NCBI RefSeq assembly: GCF_036687315.1 | Contig: NZ_CP144683.1 | Coordinates: 496,001-560,000 of the forward strand | Direction of reading: 5' to 3' | DNA: 64,000 nt | From: Sphingopyxis sp. TUF1 | Lineage (GTDB): Bacteria; Pseudomonadota; Alphaproteobacteria; Sphingomonadales; Sphingomonadaceae | Part shown: positions 39,538 to 47,821 of the stretch, piece by piece | Layout: the number at the start of each line of letters is the position of its first letter | Position numbering within the stretch: the stretch's first letter is position 1 | Program-made: the position numbers and the translations under genes | The notes under the pieces: generated by a model | What the model was told of the DNA's origin: nothing | The model's database searches: none | The model's input: only the letters and a program-made list of their open reading frames with translations

Positions 39538-40497
39538 ATGCGCGCCGCTATCATCGGAGCGGGTATCGCAGGGCTCGCTTGCGCCGACGCGCTGCGGTCG
39601 GCGGGAGTCCGGGTGACGCTGTTCGACAAGGCGCGCGGTATCGGCGGACGCATGTCGACGCGCCGCGCCGTCACCCCGCGCGGCGAGATTGCGTTCGACC
39701 ATGGCGCGACGCATTTCACCGTGCGATCGGCGGCGTTCCGCGAGCGCGTCGCGCAGTGGCAGGCGGATGGGTGCGCACTCCCCTGGCCCGACGCGGGGCA
39801 GGATGCGTGGATCGGCGCCCCGACGATGAACGCACCCTTGAAAAATATGGCGGACAGCCATGAGGTCCAGCTGAGCGCCGCGATCACCGCGCTGTCGCGC
39901 GCCGATGGACAATGGTTTCTCCACCGCGAGAAAGAGCGCTGCGGCCCGTTCGACATCGCCGTGGTGGCCATTCCGGGCGAGCAGGCGGCGCCGCTGCTCT
40001 CGCTCCATGATTTCGGCATGGCACGCGCGGCGATGGCGGCGCATTCGCGTCCTATCTGGAGCGCCATGTTCGCGTTCCCGCAGTCGCTGGGCACCGGCTC
40101 CGATTTCATCCGCGGCCCGGCCCCCATCGTCTATGCCGTCCGCGGCAACGCGCGTCCGGGACGCGCCGAGCCCGAACATTGGGTCGTCCAGGCCGACTGG
40201 AGCTGGAGCGAGGCCCATCTTGCCGACGATCAGGCGACGGTCTGCGACCTGCTTCTGTCCGAACTGGGCGCGCTGATCGGGCACGCCGTTCCCAAACCCT
40301 GTTTTGCCGCGGCGCAGCGCTGGATGTTCGGTCAGCCTTCGGGCAGCGATTTGGGGCATCTGTGGAACGACGAGATCGCGCTCGGCGCGTGCGGCGACTG
40401 GCTGTCGCACGGTTTCGTCGAACATGCGTGGAGCGGCGGCACCGCACTGGGTACGGCAATCGCCGCCGCCCGCGCCTTGAAGGCAGATTATAGATGA
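39538..40497 (+). CDS. FAD/NAD(P)-dependent oxidoreductase (renalase-like)
   Basis: A 319-residue flavoprotein. The N-terminal dinucleotide motif AAIIGAGIAGLACADALRSA is followed by FDKARGIGGRMSTRRA, the renalase/amine-oxidase-like FAD pattern, and a C-terminal FAD contact AWSGGTALGTAIAAARALK. ATG at 39538 is taken because it starts directly before the Rossmann fold. It overlaps the photolyase gene by 4 bases. Partner genes of this type beside photolyases are common in proteobacteria, but the role is not established. Confidence 0.83.
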   Translation: MRAAIIGAGIAGLACADALRSAGVRVTLFDKARGIGGRMSTRRAVTPRGEIAFDHGATHFTVRSAAFRERVAQWQADGCALPWPDAGQDAWIGAPTMNAPLKNMADSHEVQLSAAITALSRADGQWFLHREKERCGPFDIAVVAIPGEQAAPLLSLHDFGMARAAMAAHSRPIWSAMFAFPQSLGTGSDFIRGPAPIVYAVRGNARPGRAEPEHWVVQADWSWSEAHLADDQATVCDLLLSELGALIGHAVPKPCFAAAQRWMFGQPSGSDLGHLWNDEIALGACGDWLSHGFVEHAWSGGTALGTAIAAARALKADYR

Positions 40498-41867
40498 CCC
40501 CGTCGCTGCTTTGGCTGCGCCAGGACCTGCGGGTCCACCATCACCCTGCCCTGCTGGCGGCGATCGCTGATGGCGCGGTGATACCGGTCTTCATCCTCGA
40601 CGATGAAACGCCGGGATTATGGAAAATGGGCGCGGCGCAGCGCTGGTGGCTGTATCACAGCCTGAGCGCGCTCGGCGCCAGCCTCGCCAAACGCGGCAGC
40701 AAGCTGATCCTGCGGCGCGGTGCCGCCGACGAGGAACTGGCCCGGCTCGCCCGCGAAACCGGCAGCCGGCGCATCCACGCAACCTACGCTTACGAACCGT
40801 GGTGGAAGGAGAGCGAGGAGCGCCTGCCCGCGGGTATCGAACTGATCCTGCATGATGGCAATTACCTTGCCGCACCCGACAGCATCACGAACGCGCAGGG
40901 CGCCCGCTATCGCGTCTTCACGCCTTGGTATCGCCGTTTGCTCGAACGGATGCCGCCTGCGTTACCCGGCGGCGCGCCCGACGCAATCCCCGCGCCCGCA
41001 GAATGGCCGCGATCCGAGGTGCTGTCCGAATGGGGCTTGCTGCCGACGCAGCCGAACTGGGCGACGGGTTTCGGCGAATGGCAGCCGGGCGAAAAGGGCG
41101 CGTGGAGCACCGTGCGCGATTGGCTGGACGACATCGACGATTACAAGGACCGGCGCGACCACCCAACGCAACGCGGCACGTCGCGCCTGTCGCCGCACCT
41201 GCATTTCGGCGAAATCTCGCCGCGCGCCCTGTGGCATGCGATCGGCGAGCGCGACGATGCGGGGGCGGAAAGCTATCGCTCCGAGCTCGGCTGGCGCGAG
41301 CATGGGATTAACCTGGTCGACCAGATGCCCGATTATGCCGACCGCAACGGCCGAGACCTGTTCGACCGTTTCGCCTGGCGGACAGGCGCCGACGCCGATC
41401 GCGACTTTGCCGCGTGGACGCGCGGCCGCACGGGCTATCCCGTCGTCGATGCCGGGATGCGCGAGCTGTGGCAGACGGGATGGATGCACAACCGGGTGCG
41501 GATGGTCACCGCCTCTTTCCTCGTCAAGCATCTGCTGATCGACTGGCGCCACGGCGAACGCTGGTTCTGGGACACGTTGCTCGACGCCGACCTGGGCTCC
41601 AATGCGATGAACTGGCAATATGTCGCGGGCACGGGCGTCGATGCCCCGGTCTTTTCGCGGATCATGTCGCCGACGCTGCAATGCGAGCGCTTCGCCATGG
41701 CCGATTATGTCCGCGCCTACGTGCCCGAGATTGCGCATCTGTCCGATGCCGAGATTGCGGCGAGCCATGGGCGGGATAGCGGGGTGCAGGGTTATCCCGC
41801 GCCGCTGATCGGTCATGACGCCGCGCGCGCCCGCGCGCTTGCCGCGTGGCAAGCCGCGCGCGGCTGA
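40494..41867 (+). CDS. phrB: Deoxyribodipyrimidine photolyase (cryptochrome/photolyase family)
   Basis: Light-driven DNA repair flavoprotein of 457 residues. An N-terminal antenna domain begins SLLWLRQDLRVHHHPALLAA. The FAD domain includes TSRLSPHLHFGEISPRALWH (about 224-243), GYPVVDAGMRELWQTGWMHN (about 313-332) and FWDTLLDADLGSNAMNWQYV (about 359-378). The segment after GWRE reads HGINLVDQMPDY, unlike the usual FCYHLLWHFP type, so the CPD-repair subclass should be checked. Translationally coupled to the oxidoreductase. Confidence 0.93.
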   Translation: MTPSLLWLRQDLRVHHHPALLAAIADGAVIPVFILDDETPGLWKMGAAQRWWLYHSLSALGASLAKRGSKLILRRGAADEELARLARETGSRRIHATYAYEPWWKESEERLPAGIELILHDGNYLAAPDSITNAQGARYRVFTPWYRRLLERMPPALPGGAPDAIPAPAEWPRSEVLSEWGLLPTQPNWATGFGEWQPGEKGAWSTVRDWLDDIDDYKDRRDHPTQRGTSRLSPHLHFGEISPRALWHAIGERDDAGAESYRSELGWREHGINLVDQMPDYADRNGRDLFDRFAWRTGADADRDFAAWTRGRTGYPVVDAGMRELWQTGWMHNRVRMVTASFLVKHLLIDWRHGERWFWDTLLDADLGSNAMNWQYVAGTGVDAPVFSRIMSPTLQCERFAMADYVRAYVPEIAHLSDAEIAASHGRDSGVQGYPAPLIGHDAARARALAAWQAARG

Positions 41868-41962
41868 CATACCGTCCAAAGGACAGGTCGTCGTCCCCTC
41901 CCGCACGCCCTAGCTTTCATCCTGCCCCATCCCCCGGGGTACGACATTTGGAAGGATGTAAA

Positions 41963-42517
41963 ATGGCTATTTCCCGTATCGCGCTCGCGATCGCCGCGGC
42001 CACCATGGCGGCCGGCGGCGGCGCAGCTCTCGCCAAGAACCCGATGGTCGGCGGCGCGGCGATGTATGAAACCAAAAATATCGTCGAAAATGCCTCCAAT
42101 TCAAAGGACCACACGACGCTGGTCGCCGCGGTGAAGGCCGCAGGGTTGGTCGACACGCTCGCCTCGCCCGGCCCGTTCACCGTGTTCGCGCCGACCAACG
42201 ACGCCTTCGCCAAGCTGCCCGCCGGCACGGTCGACACGCTGCTGAAACCCGAAAGCAAGGCCGCGCTGACCGGCGTGCTCACCTATCATGTCGTGCCTGG
42301 CCGACTGACCGCGGCCGACATCGCCGCGCAGGCAAAAGCAAACGGCGGCAAGGCCGTGCTGACCACCGTTCAGGGCGCGACGCTCACCGTCTGGGAAAAG
42401 GACGGCGCCTGGTATGTCACCGACGCCAAGGGCGGCAAGGCCAAGATCGGCACCGCCGATGTCATCCAGTCGAACGGCGTAATCCATGTGATCGACGGCG
42501 TTCTGCTGCCCGCCTGA
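41963..42517 (+). CDS. Secreted fasciclin-domain protein
   Basis: A 184-residue exported protein: signal peptide ALAIAAATMAAGGGAALA, then a single FAS1 domain (about 40-182) with HTTLVAAVKAAGLVDTL, PFTVFAPTNDAFAKLPAGTV and IQSNGVIHVIDGVLLP. Such proteins act in adhesion or surface interaction. ATG at 41963 follows GGAAGGATG. Monocistronic. Confidence 0.92.
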   Translation: MAISRIALAIAAATMAAGGGAALAKNPMVGGAAMYETKNIVENASNSKDHTTLVAAVKAAGLVDTLASPGPFTVFAPTNDAFAKLPAGTVDTLLKPESKAALTGVLTYHVVPGRLTAADIAAQAKANGGKAVLTTVQGATLTVWEKDGAWYVTDAKGGKAKIGTADVIQSNGVIHVIDGVLLPA

Positions 42518-42529
42518 TGGGTCACATCG

Positions 42530-42917
42530 TCAGGGTGGGGTTTTGTCCACAGCCTCGTCCCAGGCGATAAAGGCGATGTCGCCGAGGATCGCTTCCGTTG
42601 CACCGCAAATGCGCAGCATCGTGCGGAGCGGCAGAAACGGTTCTCGGCGGCGTCAAGCGTCAACGCCGCTTCGAATACACGCGTGCTTTCGACAACGAGC
42701 TAATTGGGCGCAGCTTCAGTAACAGCGGCAGTAAAGCGGCCGCTGGCAGCCGCTCGATCCACCTTACCGCTCAAGGTACGCTCTTGCTCGCCATCGTCTG
42801 CGAAGCGGGAGCAGCCGCGAACGGCGCGGCGCTCGCCGCAACGACCGTGCATTGGCCCGCCCCAAAAAGCAGGGCGAGCGCCGCCACGCCCTCCCTAAAG
42901 AACTTTCCCCTCGTCAT
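42530..42917 (-). pseudogene. Probable degraded exported-protein gene
   Basis: From the ATG at 42917 a signal-peptide-like start (MTRGKFFREGVAALALLFGA) runs 48 codons and stops at 42771. In a second frame, protein-like sequence continues (LSGKVDRAAASGRFTAAV, then an in-frame TAG, then LVVESTRVFEAALTLDAAEN). In a third frame it ends LRICGATEAILGDIAFIAWD and stops at 42530. This looks like one gene broken by two frameshifts and a nonsense change. The original family is not recognisable. Confidence 0.4.
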
Positions 42918-42928
42918 GCCCCACCCCT

Positions 42929-43354
42929 CTATGTCGCGAACAGCTGGTCGATGTCGCGGAAGGCCTTGAACTCAAGCGCGTTGCCCGACGGATCGTAAAA
43001 GAACATCGTCGATTGCTCACCGGGCTCGCCCGCAAAGCGTGTATAGGGTTCGATTACAAACTCAACCCCTGCCGCGCGGAGCCGCTCGGCGAGCGCGCGC
43101 CATTCGGCGGGCGGCAGGACGACGCCGAAATGTGGAACGGGCACCGAATGACCGTCGACCGGATTATGCCCCGCGACCGCATCACGCCTTGCGCCGACAC
43201 AATGCGCGACGATCTGGTGACCATAAAGGTTGAAGTCGATCCAGTCGGTGTCGCTCCGCCCTTCGGCGCAGCCCATCACCTGTCCATAAAAATGGCGCGC
43301 GGCGTCGAGATCGTGGACAGGAAAAGCGATGTGAAAGGGCGGAAGTCCGGTCAT
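42929..43354 (-). CDS. VOC/glyoxalase-family protein
   Basis: A 141-residue protein of the vicinal-oxygen-chelate fold. It begins [20 protein letters not shown] and ends [17 protein letters not shown], the paired metal-binding His and Glu positions of the superfamily. Dioxygenase, glyoxalase or resistance functions are all possible. ATG at 43354; the next gene, the symporter, is 51 bases upstream on the same strand. Confidence 0.88.
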   Translation of the reverse strand: MTGLPPFHIAFPVHDLDAARHFYGQVMGCAEGRSDTDWIDFNLYGHQIVAHCVGARRDAVAGHNPVDGHSVPVPHFGVVLPPAEWRALAERLRAAGVEFVIEPYTRFAGEPGEQSTMFFYDPSGNALEFKAFRDIDQLFAT

Positions 43355-43405
43355 GGCGTCACTCCTGGAATTGCGTCGTCGAGCGGATGATCGCTGGCCA
43401 TAAGC

Positions 43406-44713
43406 TCATTCGTCGTTGGGCGCACGATAGACGCCGACATCCATCTCCCCCTCCCACCGCGCGACCGCAGTGGCGATCGACAGGTCGGAGGTGACGTTGG
43501 GAACGGTGCGGATCATGTCGAGAATGCGGTCGAACGGCAGGATGAAGCCGACGACGATGGCGGTCTGTTCGGGCGTAATGCCGATCGCGTGGAGCACCGC
43601 GGCGAGCACGAAGAGCGACCCCGACGGCACCGGCGCGACACCCATTGCGACGATCGTCGTCGTCCCGGCAATCACCAGATAGTCGGCCAGCGTCAGCTGC
43701 ACGCCAAACGCCTGCGCCGCAAACAGGGTCAGCATCGCGACATACATGGCCGCGCCGTCCATGCCGATCGTCGCGCCCAGCGGCAGCACGGTCGATGCAA
43801 CGGGCGGCGAAACGCCGAGGTTGCGCTCGGCAACGCGGATCGCGACAGGCAGGGTTGCGCTCGACGAGGAGGTCGAAAAACCGACCATGATCGCGTCGGC
43901 GATCCCCCGGAAAAAGGGCAAGGGCGGCAACCAGGCAAGCAGGCGTACGACGATTCCGCCATGGATGACGAGCGTGACGATGATCGACCCGGTGAGCACG
44001 CAGACCGCGAGCTTGAGTACCGCCAGGAAGCTCGACGGGCCGCTGGTTCCCATCACCACCGCGATCAACGCAAAGACGCCGAGCGGCGCGGTTTCCATCA
44101 CGAAACCCACGATGCGCAGCATCACCTCGGAGCCGCTGGCGAGCAGGCGCTGGACAGGTTCGCCGTCCTTCCCCGCCGCGATCACCCCGGCGCCGACAAG
44201 GATCGCGAAAAAGATGACCGACAGCGTTGCGCCGCTCGCCATCGCGCCGATCGGGTTGTCGGGGATGATTTCGATAAACATGCGCGCGGGATCCTGAGGC
44301 TCAGCGACCGCCTTGGGTATTGCTCCCGCAAAACTCGCGCCTTCGCCCGGCGCGATCAGCGTCGCGACGATCAGACCGGTTGTCACCGCAAGCGCGGTGG
44401 TGAAGACATACATCGCCAGAGTCTTGACCCCGATGCTGCCGAGCCGCTTCGGATCGGCGAGCGCCGCCACCCCCGATGCAATGGTCAGGAAAACGAGCGG
44501 GATGACGAGCATCCGGATCAGCCGCACGAACAGCTCGCCAATCCAGCCGATCGTCGTTGCCCCTTCGCCCCACGCCATGCCGACCGCCGCCCCGACGACG
44601 AGCGCGCCGAGGATGCGTTTCCACAGGGCAATGCCAAACCAAAACCGCAGCGCACGGCGCAGCGGGCCGGGACGCGGTTCGGGGACAGTGGTCGGCAGGC
44701 TCGTATCGGTCAT
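43406..44713 (-). CDS. Dicarboxylate/amino acid:cation symporter (DAACS, GltP/DctA type)
   Basis: A 435-residue inner-membrane secondary transporter for C4-dicarboxylates or acidic amino acids driven by Na+ or H+. Eight transmembrane segments, the serine-rich hairpin STSSSSATLPVAIR (about 270-283) and GMDGAAMYVAM (about 303-313) are the GltPh-type substrate and ion sites. It precedes the VOC gene on the same strand. Exact substrate not deducible. Confidence 0.92.
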   Translation of the reverse strand: MTDTSLPTTVPEPRPGPLRRALRFWFGIALWKRILGALVVGAAVGMAWGEGATTIGWIGELFVRLIRMLVIPLVFLTIASGVAALADPKRLGSIGVKTLAMYVFTTALAVTTGLIVATLIAPGEGASFAGAIPKAVAEPQDPARMFIEIIPDNPIGAMASGATLSVIFFAILVGAGVIAAGKDGEPVQRLLASGSEVMLRIVGFVMETAPLGVFALIAVVMGTSGPSSFLAVLKLAVCVLTGSIIVTLVIHGGIVVRLLAWLPPLPFFRGIADAIMVGFSTSSSSATLPVAIRVAERNLGVSPPVASTVLPLGATIGMDGAAMYVAMLTLFAAQAFGVQLTLADYLVIAGTTTIVAMGVAPVPSGSLFVLAAVLHAIGITPEQTAIVVGFILPFDRILDMIRTVPNVTSDLSIATAVARWEGEMDVGVYRAPNDE

Positions 44714-45042
44714 TCAGGACAACTCCAGTTCGCTTGACGCTGATAACGCAGCAGCCGCCCGGCAAGCACGCCGGTCCGCGCGCCTTTTCGACGGCAGGAC
44801 GCCCGTTGGCCAGCCCATCGTGAGAGCGGCCGCGACGGCCCCCGCGCTCACTGCAACCACCTGCTACGGACACGCCACTCTCTTTGCCAGGGCGAACCTC
44901 TGCTCATCTGCGCCCATCGATTTCCCGCGCGGCGCCGATTGTTACGCCCACGGTCGGGACATATGATTATCGCATGGGAGCCTCACGCAAAGCGGCAACA
45001 TTTACGCGCCGCATAGACCAGGGTTATGGCCCGGTCGTCGCG
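44714..45042. other. Intergenic region upstream of the symporter
   Basis: About 330 bases between the symporter start and the stop of the cation exporter. I see no gene, hairpin terminator or clear promoter; short frames here lack ribosome sites. Confidence 0.45.
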
Positions 45043-45666
45043 TCAGGTCGTCGATACGGCAAGCTCGCCGCGTGCCTGGCGGAACACCTCGATGCTGCCC
45101 CAGATTGCAAGCGCGGCCATGATCGCGGCGACGGCAAGGTCAGGCCAGCTTTGCCCGGTGCCGAACACGCCGAGCGCCGCCGCCATCACCGCCAGATTGC
45201 CGATCGCATCGTTGCGCGAGCAGATCCAGACCGATCGCATGTTCGCGTCGCCCGTGCGATAGCGATAGAGCATCAGCGCCACGACGACATTGGCCACCAG
45301 CGCCAGCGCGCCGATGATCCCCATCGTCTCGGCGTGCGGCGCGGTGCCCGTAACAAACCCCCAGAGCGCCGAGCCGAACACCCACAGGCCGAACGCCAGC
45401 ATCGTCACTGCCTTGAATAAGGCGGCCCGCGCGCGCCACGCGAGCGCCATGCCGGCCACGCCCAGGCTGATCGCGTAATTGGCGCTGTCGCCCAGAAAAT
45501 CGAGCGCATCGGCCTGAAGCGCACGGGAATCCGCAGCGACGCCCGCAACGATCTCGACCCCGAACATCGCGGCGTTGATGACCAGCGCGATCCACAAGAT
45601 GCGGCGCCAGCGCGGATCGCTCAGCGCCGTCGTCCCGCTTTTGCTGCCGCAGCAATGATCAGCCAT
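45043..45666 (-). CDS. Cation-efflux (CDF-type) heavy-metal transporter
   Basis: A 207-residue inner-membrane protein of the cation diffusion facilitator group, likely a Zn/Cd/Co exporter by proton exchange. Metal-site motifs are LQADALDFLGDSANYAISLG (about 50-69) and CSRNDAIGNLAVMAAA (about 149-164). An N-terminal MADHCCGSKSG adds a Cys-Cys-His metal-binding start. It lacks most of the CDF C-terminal cytoplasmic domain, so it is a short member. Divergent from the MerR gene, whose operator overlaps its promoter. Confidence 0.88.
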   Translation of the reverse strand: MADHCCGSKSGTTALSDPRWRRILWIALVINAAMFGVEIVAGVAADSRALQADALDFLGDSANYAISLGVAGMALAWRARAALFKAVTMLAFGLWVFGSALWGFVTGTAPHAETMGIIGALALVANVVVALMLYRYRTGDANMRSVWICSRNDAIGNLAVMAAALGVFGTGQSWPDLAVAAIMAALAIWGSIEVFRQARGELAVSTT

Positions 45667-45701
45667 CGTCCGGGCTCCTTGGTGTTTCCGAGTCGGTATC
45701 C

Positions 45702-45732
45702 TATATGCACCCTGTATCAACTACAGGGTCAA
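45702..45732 (-). promoter_or_regulatory. MerR-type promoter/operator of the cation exporter
   Basis: A perfect dyad ACCCTGTA-N5-TACAGGGT (45709-45729) sits between -35 TTGACC (45727-45732) and -10 CATATA (45702-45707) with a 19-base spacer, the overlong spacer typical of MerR-activated promoters. Confidence 0.85.
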
Positions 45733-45735
45733 GCC

Positions 45736-46149
45736 ATGAAAATCGGCGAGCTGTCGCGTGCCACCGGCACCAACATCGAAACCATCCGCTATTACGAGCG
45801 CATCGGCCTGCTGCCCGCGCCCGCGCGCACCGCGGCCAATTACCGCAGCTATGGCGAGCCGCACCGCACGCGGCTGACCTTCGTGCGCCATTCGCGCGAA
45901 CTCGGCTTCACGATCGAGGAGATCCGCTCGCTGCTCGACCTGTCGGACGATCCGGCGCGCGACTGCGGCGAGGCCGACCGGATTGCGACGGCGCATCTGG
46001 AACAGGTCGAGGCGAAGATTGCGCAGCTTACTCTCTTGCGCGACGAACTGACGCGCATCGTCGGCCGCTGCCGCGGTGGCCTGTCGGGCGATTGCCGGGT
46101 GATCGAGGCGCTCGGCGATCATCGCCACTGCGAAAGCGCGCATGTCTGA
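45736..46149 (+). CDS. MerR-family metal-responsive regulator
   Basis: A 137-residue regulator. The N-terminal winged HTH begins MKIGELSRATGTNIETIRYY, then GLLPAPARTAANYRSYGE. The dimer helix starts with DPARDCGEADRI, whose Cys matches the position found in divalent-metal sensors (ZntR/CadR/PbrR). The C-terminal loop CRGGLSGDC gives Cys-x7-Cys, with a further His/Cys cluster at the tail. It should activate the divergent exporter on metal binding; Zn, Cd, Co or Pb are the likely inducers. Confidence 0.9.
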   Translation: MKIGELSRATGTNIETIRYYERIGLLPAPARTAANYRSYGEPHRTRLTFVRHSRELGFTIEEIRSLLDLSDDPARDCGEADRIATAHLEQVEAKIAQLTLLRDELTRIVGRCRGGLSGDCRVIEALGDHRHCESAHV

Positions 46150-46164
46150 AGGATAAACGGCACC

Positions 46165-46230
46165 GGCCCGCTCCCCCACCCGACCTCCCTGACGATAGTA
46201 GCCTATGGGAGGTCGGGTGGGGAGCGGGCC
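46165..46230. repeat. Palindromic repeat, family F
   Basis: Arms 46165-46189 and 46207-46230, complementary over 24 bases except one extra C (core GGCCCGCTCCCCACCCGACC). Lies between merR and the end of the tmRNA gene and could end transcription of both. Confidence 0.8.
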
Positions 46231-46257
46231 GTGGTCAGCCGGACAGATAAGGTGGGA

Positions 46258-46311
46258 CGATTCTGTTGCCCGGCTCGTCCCCAGCCGCTGGTATCCGATT
46301 CTGTTGCCCGG
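46258..46311. repeat. 16-base direct repeat beyond the tmRNA 3' region
   Basis: CGATTCTGTTGCCCGG occurs at 46258-46273 and again at 46296-46311, 22 bases apart, directly downstream of the tmRNA coding piece. Confidence 0.7.
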
Positions 46312-46607
46312 TTCGGTCCGAACCGCGTTCTATTTGTCTAACCTTAGGCCGTGAGGCTTATCGGTTAGGCAGCAAGAGCGAGTGCTTCGTTATCGTTAGC
46401 ACTTATTGGTTTTGAGCCTTGAACGGGTTACTCAGCCCGGAAGAAAATATCGTCTTTGAACACACGTCGATCCTGGTTCGGCCCCGTCAGAAACCCGCGC
46501 GCCCATCGAAGAAACGCGGGTTTGTGGTGGAGCCGCCGGGTACTGCCCCCGGGTCCGCTGTGTCTATTCCACGACACCATTTATCCTCATAGTCGGCCGA
46601 AACCGAC
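46312..46607 (-). ncRNA. ssrA: Transfer-messenger RNA, circularly permuted two-piece form
   Basis: Read on the minus strand, the acceptor piece comes first and ends in GGCTCCACCA at 46525. An intervening hairpin spacer follows, then the coding piece starting GGGGCCG at 46486. GGGGCCG pairs with CGGCTCC to form the acceptor stem with a G-U at pair 3, the alanine identity element. GGATCGACG follows the 5' strand as in other tmRNAs. The tag frame GCT...TAA (46400 down to 46365) encodes ANDNEALALAA. A TATATA box at about 46614-46619 suggests the start. It rescues stalled ribosomes with SmpB. Outer ends are approximate. Confidence 0.93.
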
Positions 46608-46624
46608 ACGACCTATATAGGAAA

Positions 46625-46655
46625 CCCGCCCGCGCTTGGAAAGAGCGCAGGCGGG
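46625..46655 (-). terminator. Terminator after mscL
   Basis: 12-bp stem with one mismatch: 46625-46636 and 46644-46655, loop of 7, followed by TTTCC on the minus strand. It lies between the mscL stop and the tmRNA promoter. Confidence 0.7.
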
Positions 46656-46684
46656 CCATTCGTCCCGCAAACGGCTCAACTCCC

Positions 46685-47101
46685 TTATTTCCTTCGCAAT
46701 TCGTCGCGGATTTCGGTGAGCAGATCGACCTCGCTCGGTCCCGCAGGCGCATCGGGAGCCTTGCGCACGACCCGGTTCACCGCGCGCACCAAAAGGAAGA
46801 TGATCCACGCAAGGATCAGGAAATTGATCGTCGCTGTGATGAAGGCGCCATAGCCGATCATCGCAACCCCCGCCTCCTTCAGCGCGGCATAATCGGTTGC
46901 CGAAACGCCCTGCGGAACCGGGCCAAGGCGGATGAACATGTTGGAAAAATCGACCCCACCAAAGATCGCGCCTACGACGGGCATGATAATGTCCTCGGTC
47001 AGCGATTTGGTGATCGTGGCGAACGCGCCGCCGATGATGACGCCGACGGCAAGGTCGATAACATTGCCGCGCGCGATAAATTGCCTGAATTCATTCAGCA
47101 T
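46685..47101 (-). CDS. mscL: Large-conductance mechanosensitive channel MscL
   Basis: A 138-residue inner-membrane channel that opens on hypo-osmotic shock. It begins [20 protein letters not shown] and continues [20 protein letters not shown], the conserved pore helix. The second helix is [19 protein letters not shown]. The cytoplasmic C-terminal helix ([15 protein letters not shown]) is present. ATG at 47101; the longer frame has no family sequence. Own terminator. Confidence 0.96.
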   Translation of the reverse strand: MLNEFRQFIARGNVIDLAVGVIIGGAFATITKSLTEDIIMPVVGAIFGGVDFSNMFIRLGPVPQGVSATDYAALKEAGVAMIGYGAFITATINFLILAWIIFLLVRAVNRVVRKAPDAPAGPSEVDLLTEIRDELRRK

Positions 47102-47217
47102 CTTGTCAAACCCCGATGATGGCGTGTTGGCGCAAAGGGTGCCGCGGCGATTGCACAAAGGCAAGCGGCTTCCTATTATGTGTATTGTTGCGGCAAAACG
47201 CCGCCGGAGGGAGCCTG

Positions 47218-47820
47218 ATGACCATGACCTATCGCAACGCCCGCTGGTTGATCCTGCCTGTCGCCGCGATGAGCCTGTCCGCATGCGGCATCAACAGCGT
47301 GCCGACCAAGGAAGAGGCCGCCAAGGCCAAATGGGCGAATGTCGAGGCCGCCTATCAGCGGCGCGCCGACCTGATCCCCAACCTCGTCGAAACCGCCAAG
47401 GGCGCAGCGAACATTGAGCAATCGACGCTTGAAGGCGTGATCCAGGCGCGCGCGTCGGCGACGCAGGTCAAGCTTGGCACCGACGACCTTGACGATCCCG
47501 CAAAGGTGCAGGCGTTCCAGCAGGCGCAGGGCAATGTATCGAGCGCGCTGGGCCGCCTGCTCGTGACCGTCGAAGCCTATCCCGACCTCAAGAGCCAGGC
47601 GCGCTTTGCTGACCTGATGACGCAGCTTGAAGGCACCGAAAACCGTATCAACGTGTCGGTGCAGGATTATAACGCGGCGGTGCAGGATTATAATACGACG
47701 ATCCGCACCTTCCCCGATATCATCGGCGCCAAGATCGTCCATGGCGCACAGCCGATGACGCCGTACCGCGCGGTGACTCCCAACGCCAACCAGGCGCCGA
47801 AGGTCGATTTCGGACAGTAA
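47218..47820 (+). CDS. lemA: LemA-family lipoprotein
   Basis: A 200-residue envelope protein. [14 protein letters not shown] is a lipobox signal with Cys23. The LemA four-helix core contains [20 protein letters not shown] (about 42-61) and the terminal [15 protein letters not shown] and FPDIIGAKI motifs. Function of the family is unclear. It is one base from the next gene, a TPM-domain protein, which is the usual LemA partner. Confidence 0.93.
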   Translation: MTMTYRNARWLILPVAAMSLSACGINSVPTKEEAAKAKWANVEAAYQRRADLIPNLVETAKGAANIEQSTLEGVIQARASATQVKLGTDDLDDPAKVQAFQQAQGNVSSALGRLLVTVEAYPDLKSQARFADLMTQLEGTENRINVSVQDYNAAVQDYNTTIRTFPDIIGAKIVHGAQPMTPYRAVTPNANQAPKVDFGQ

Positions 47821-47821
47821 G

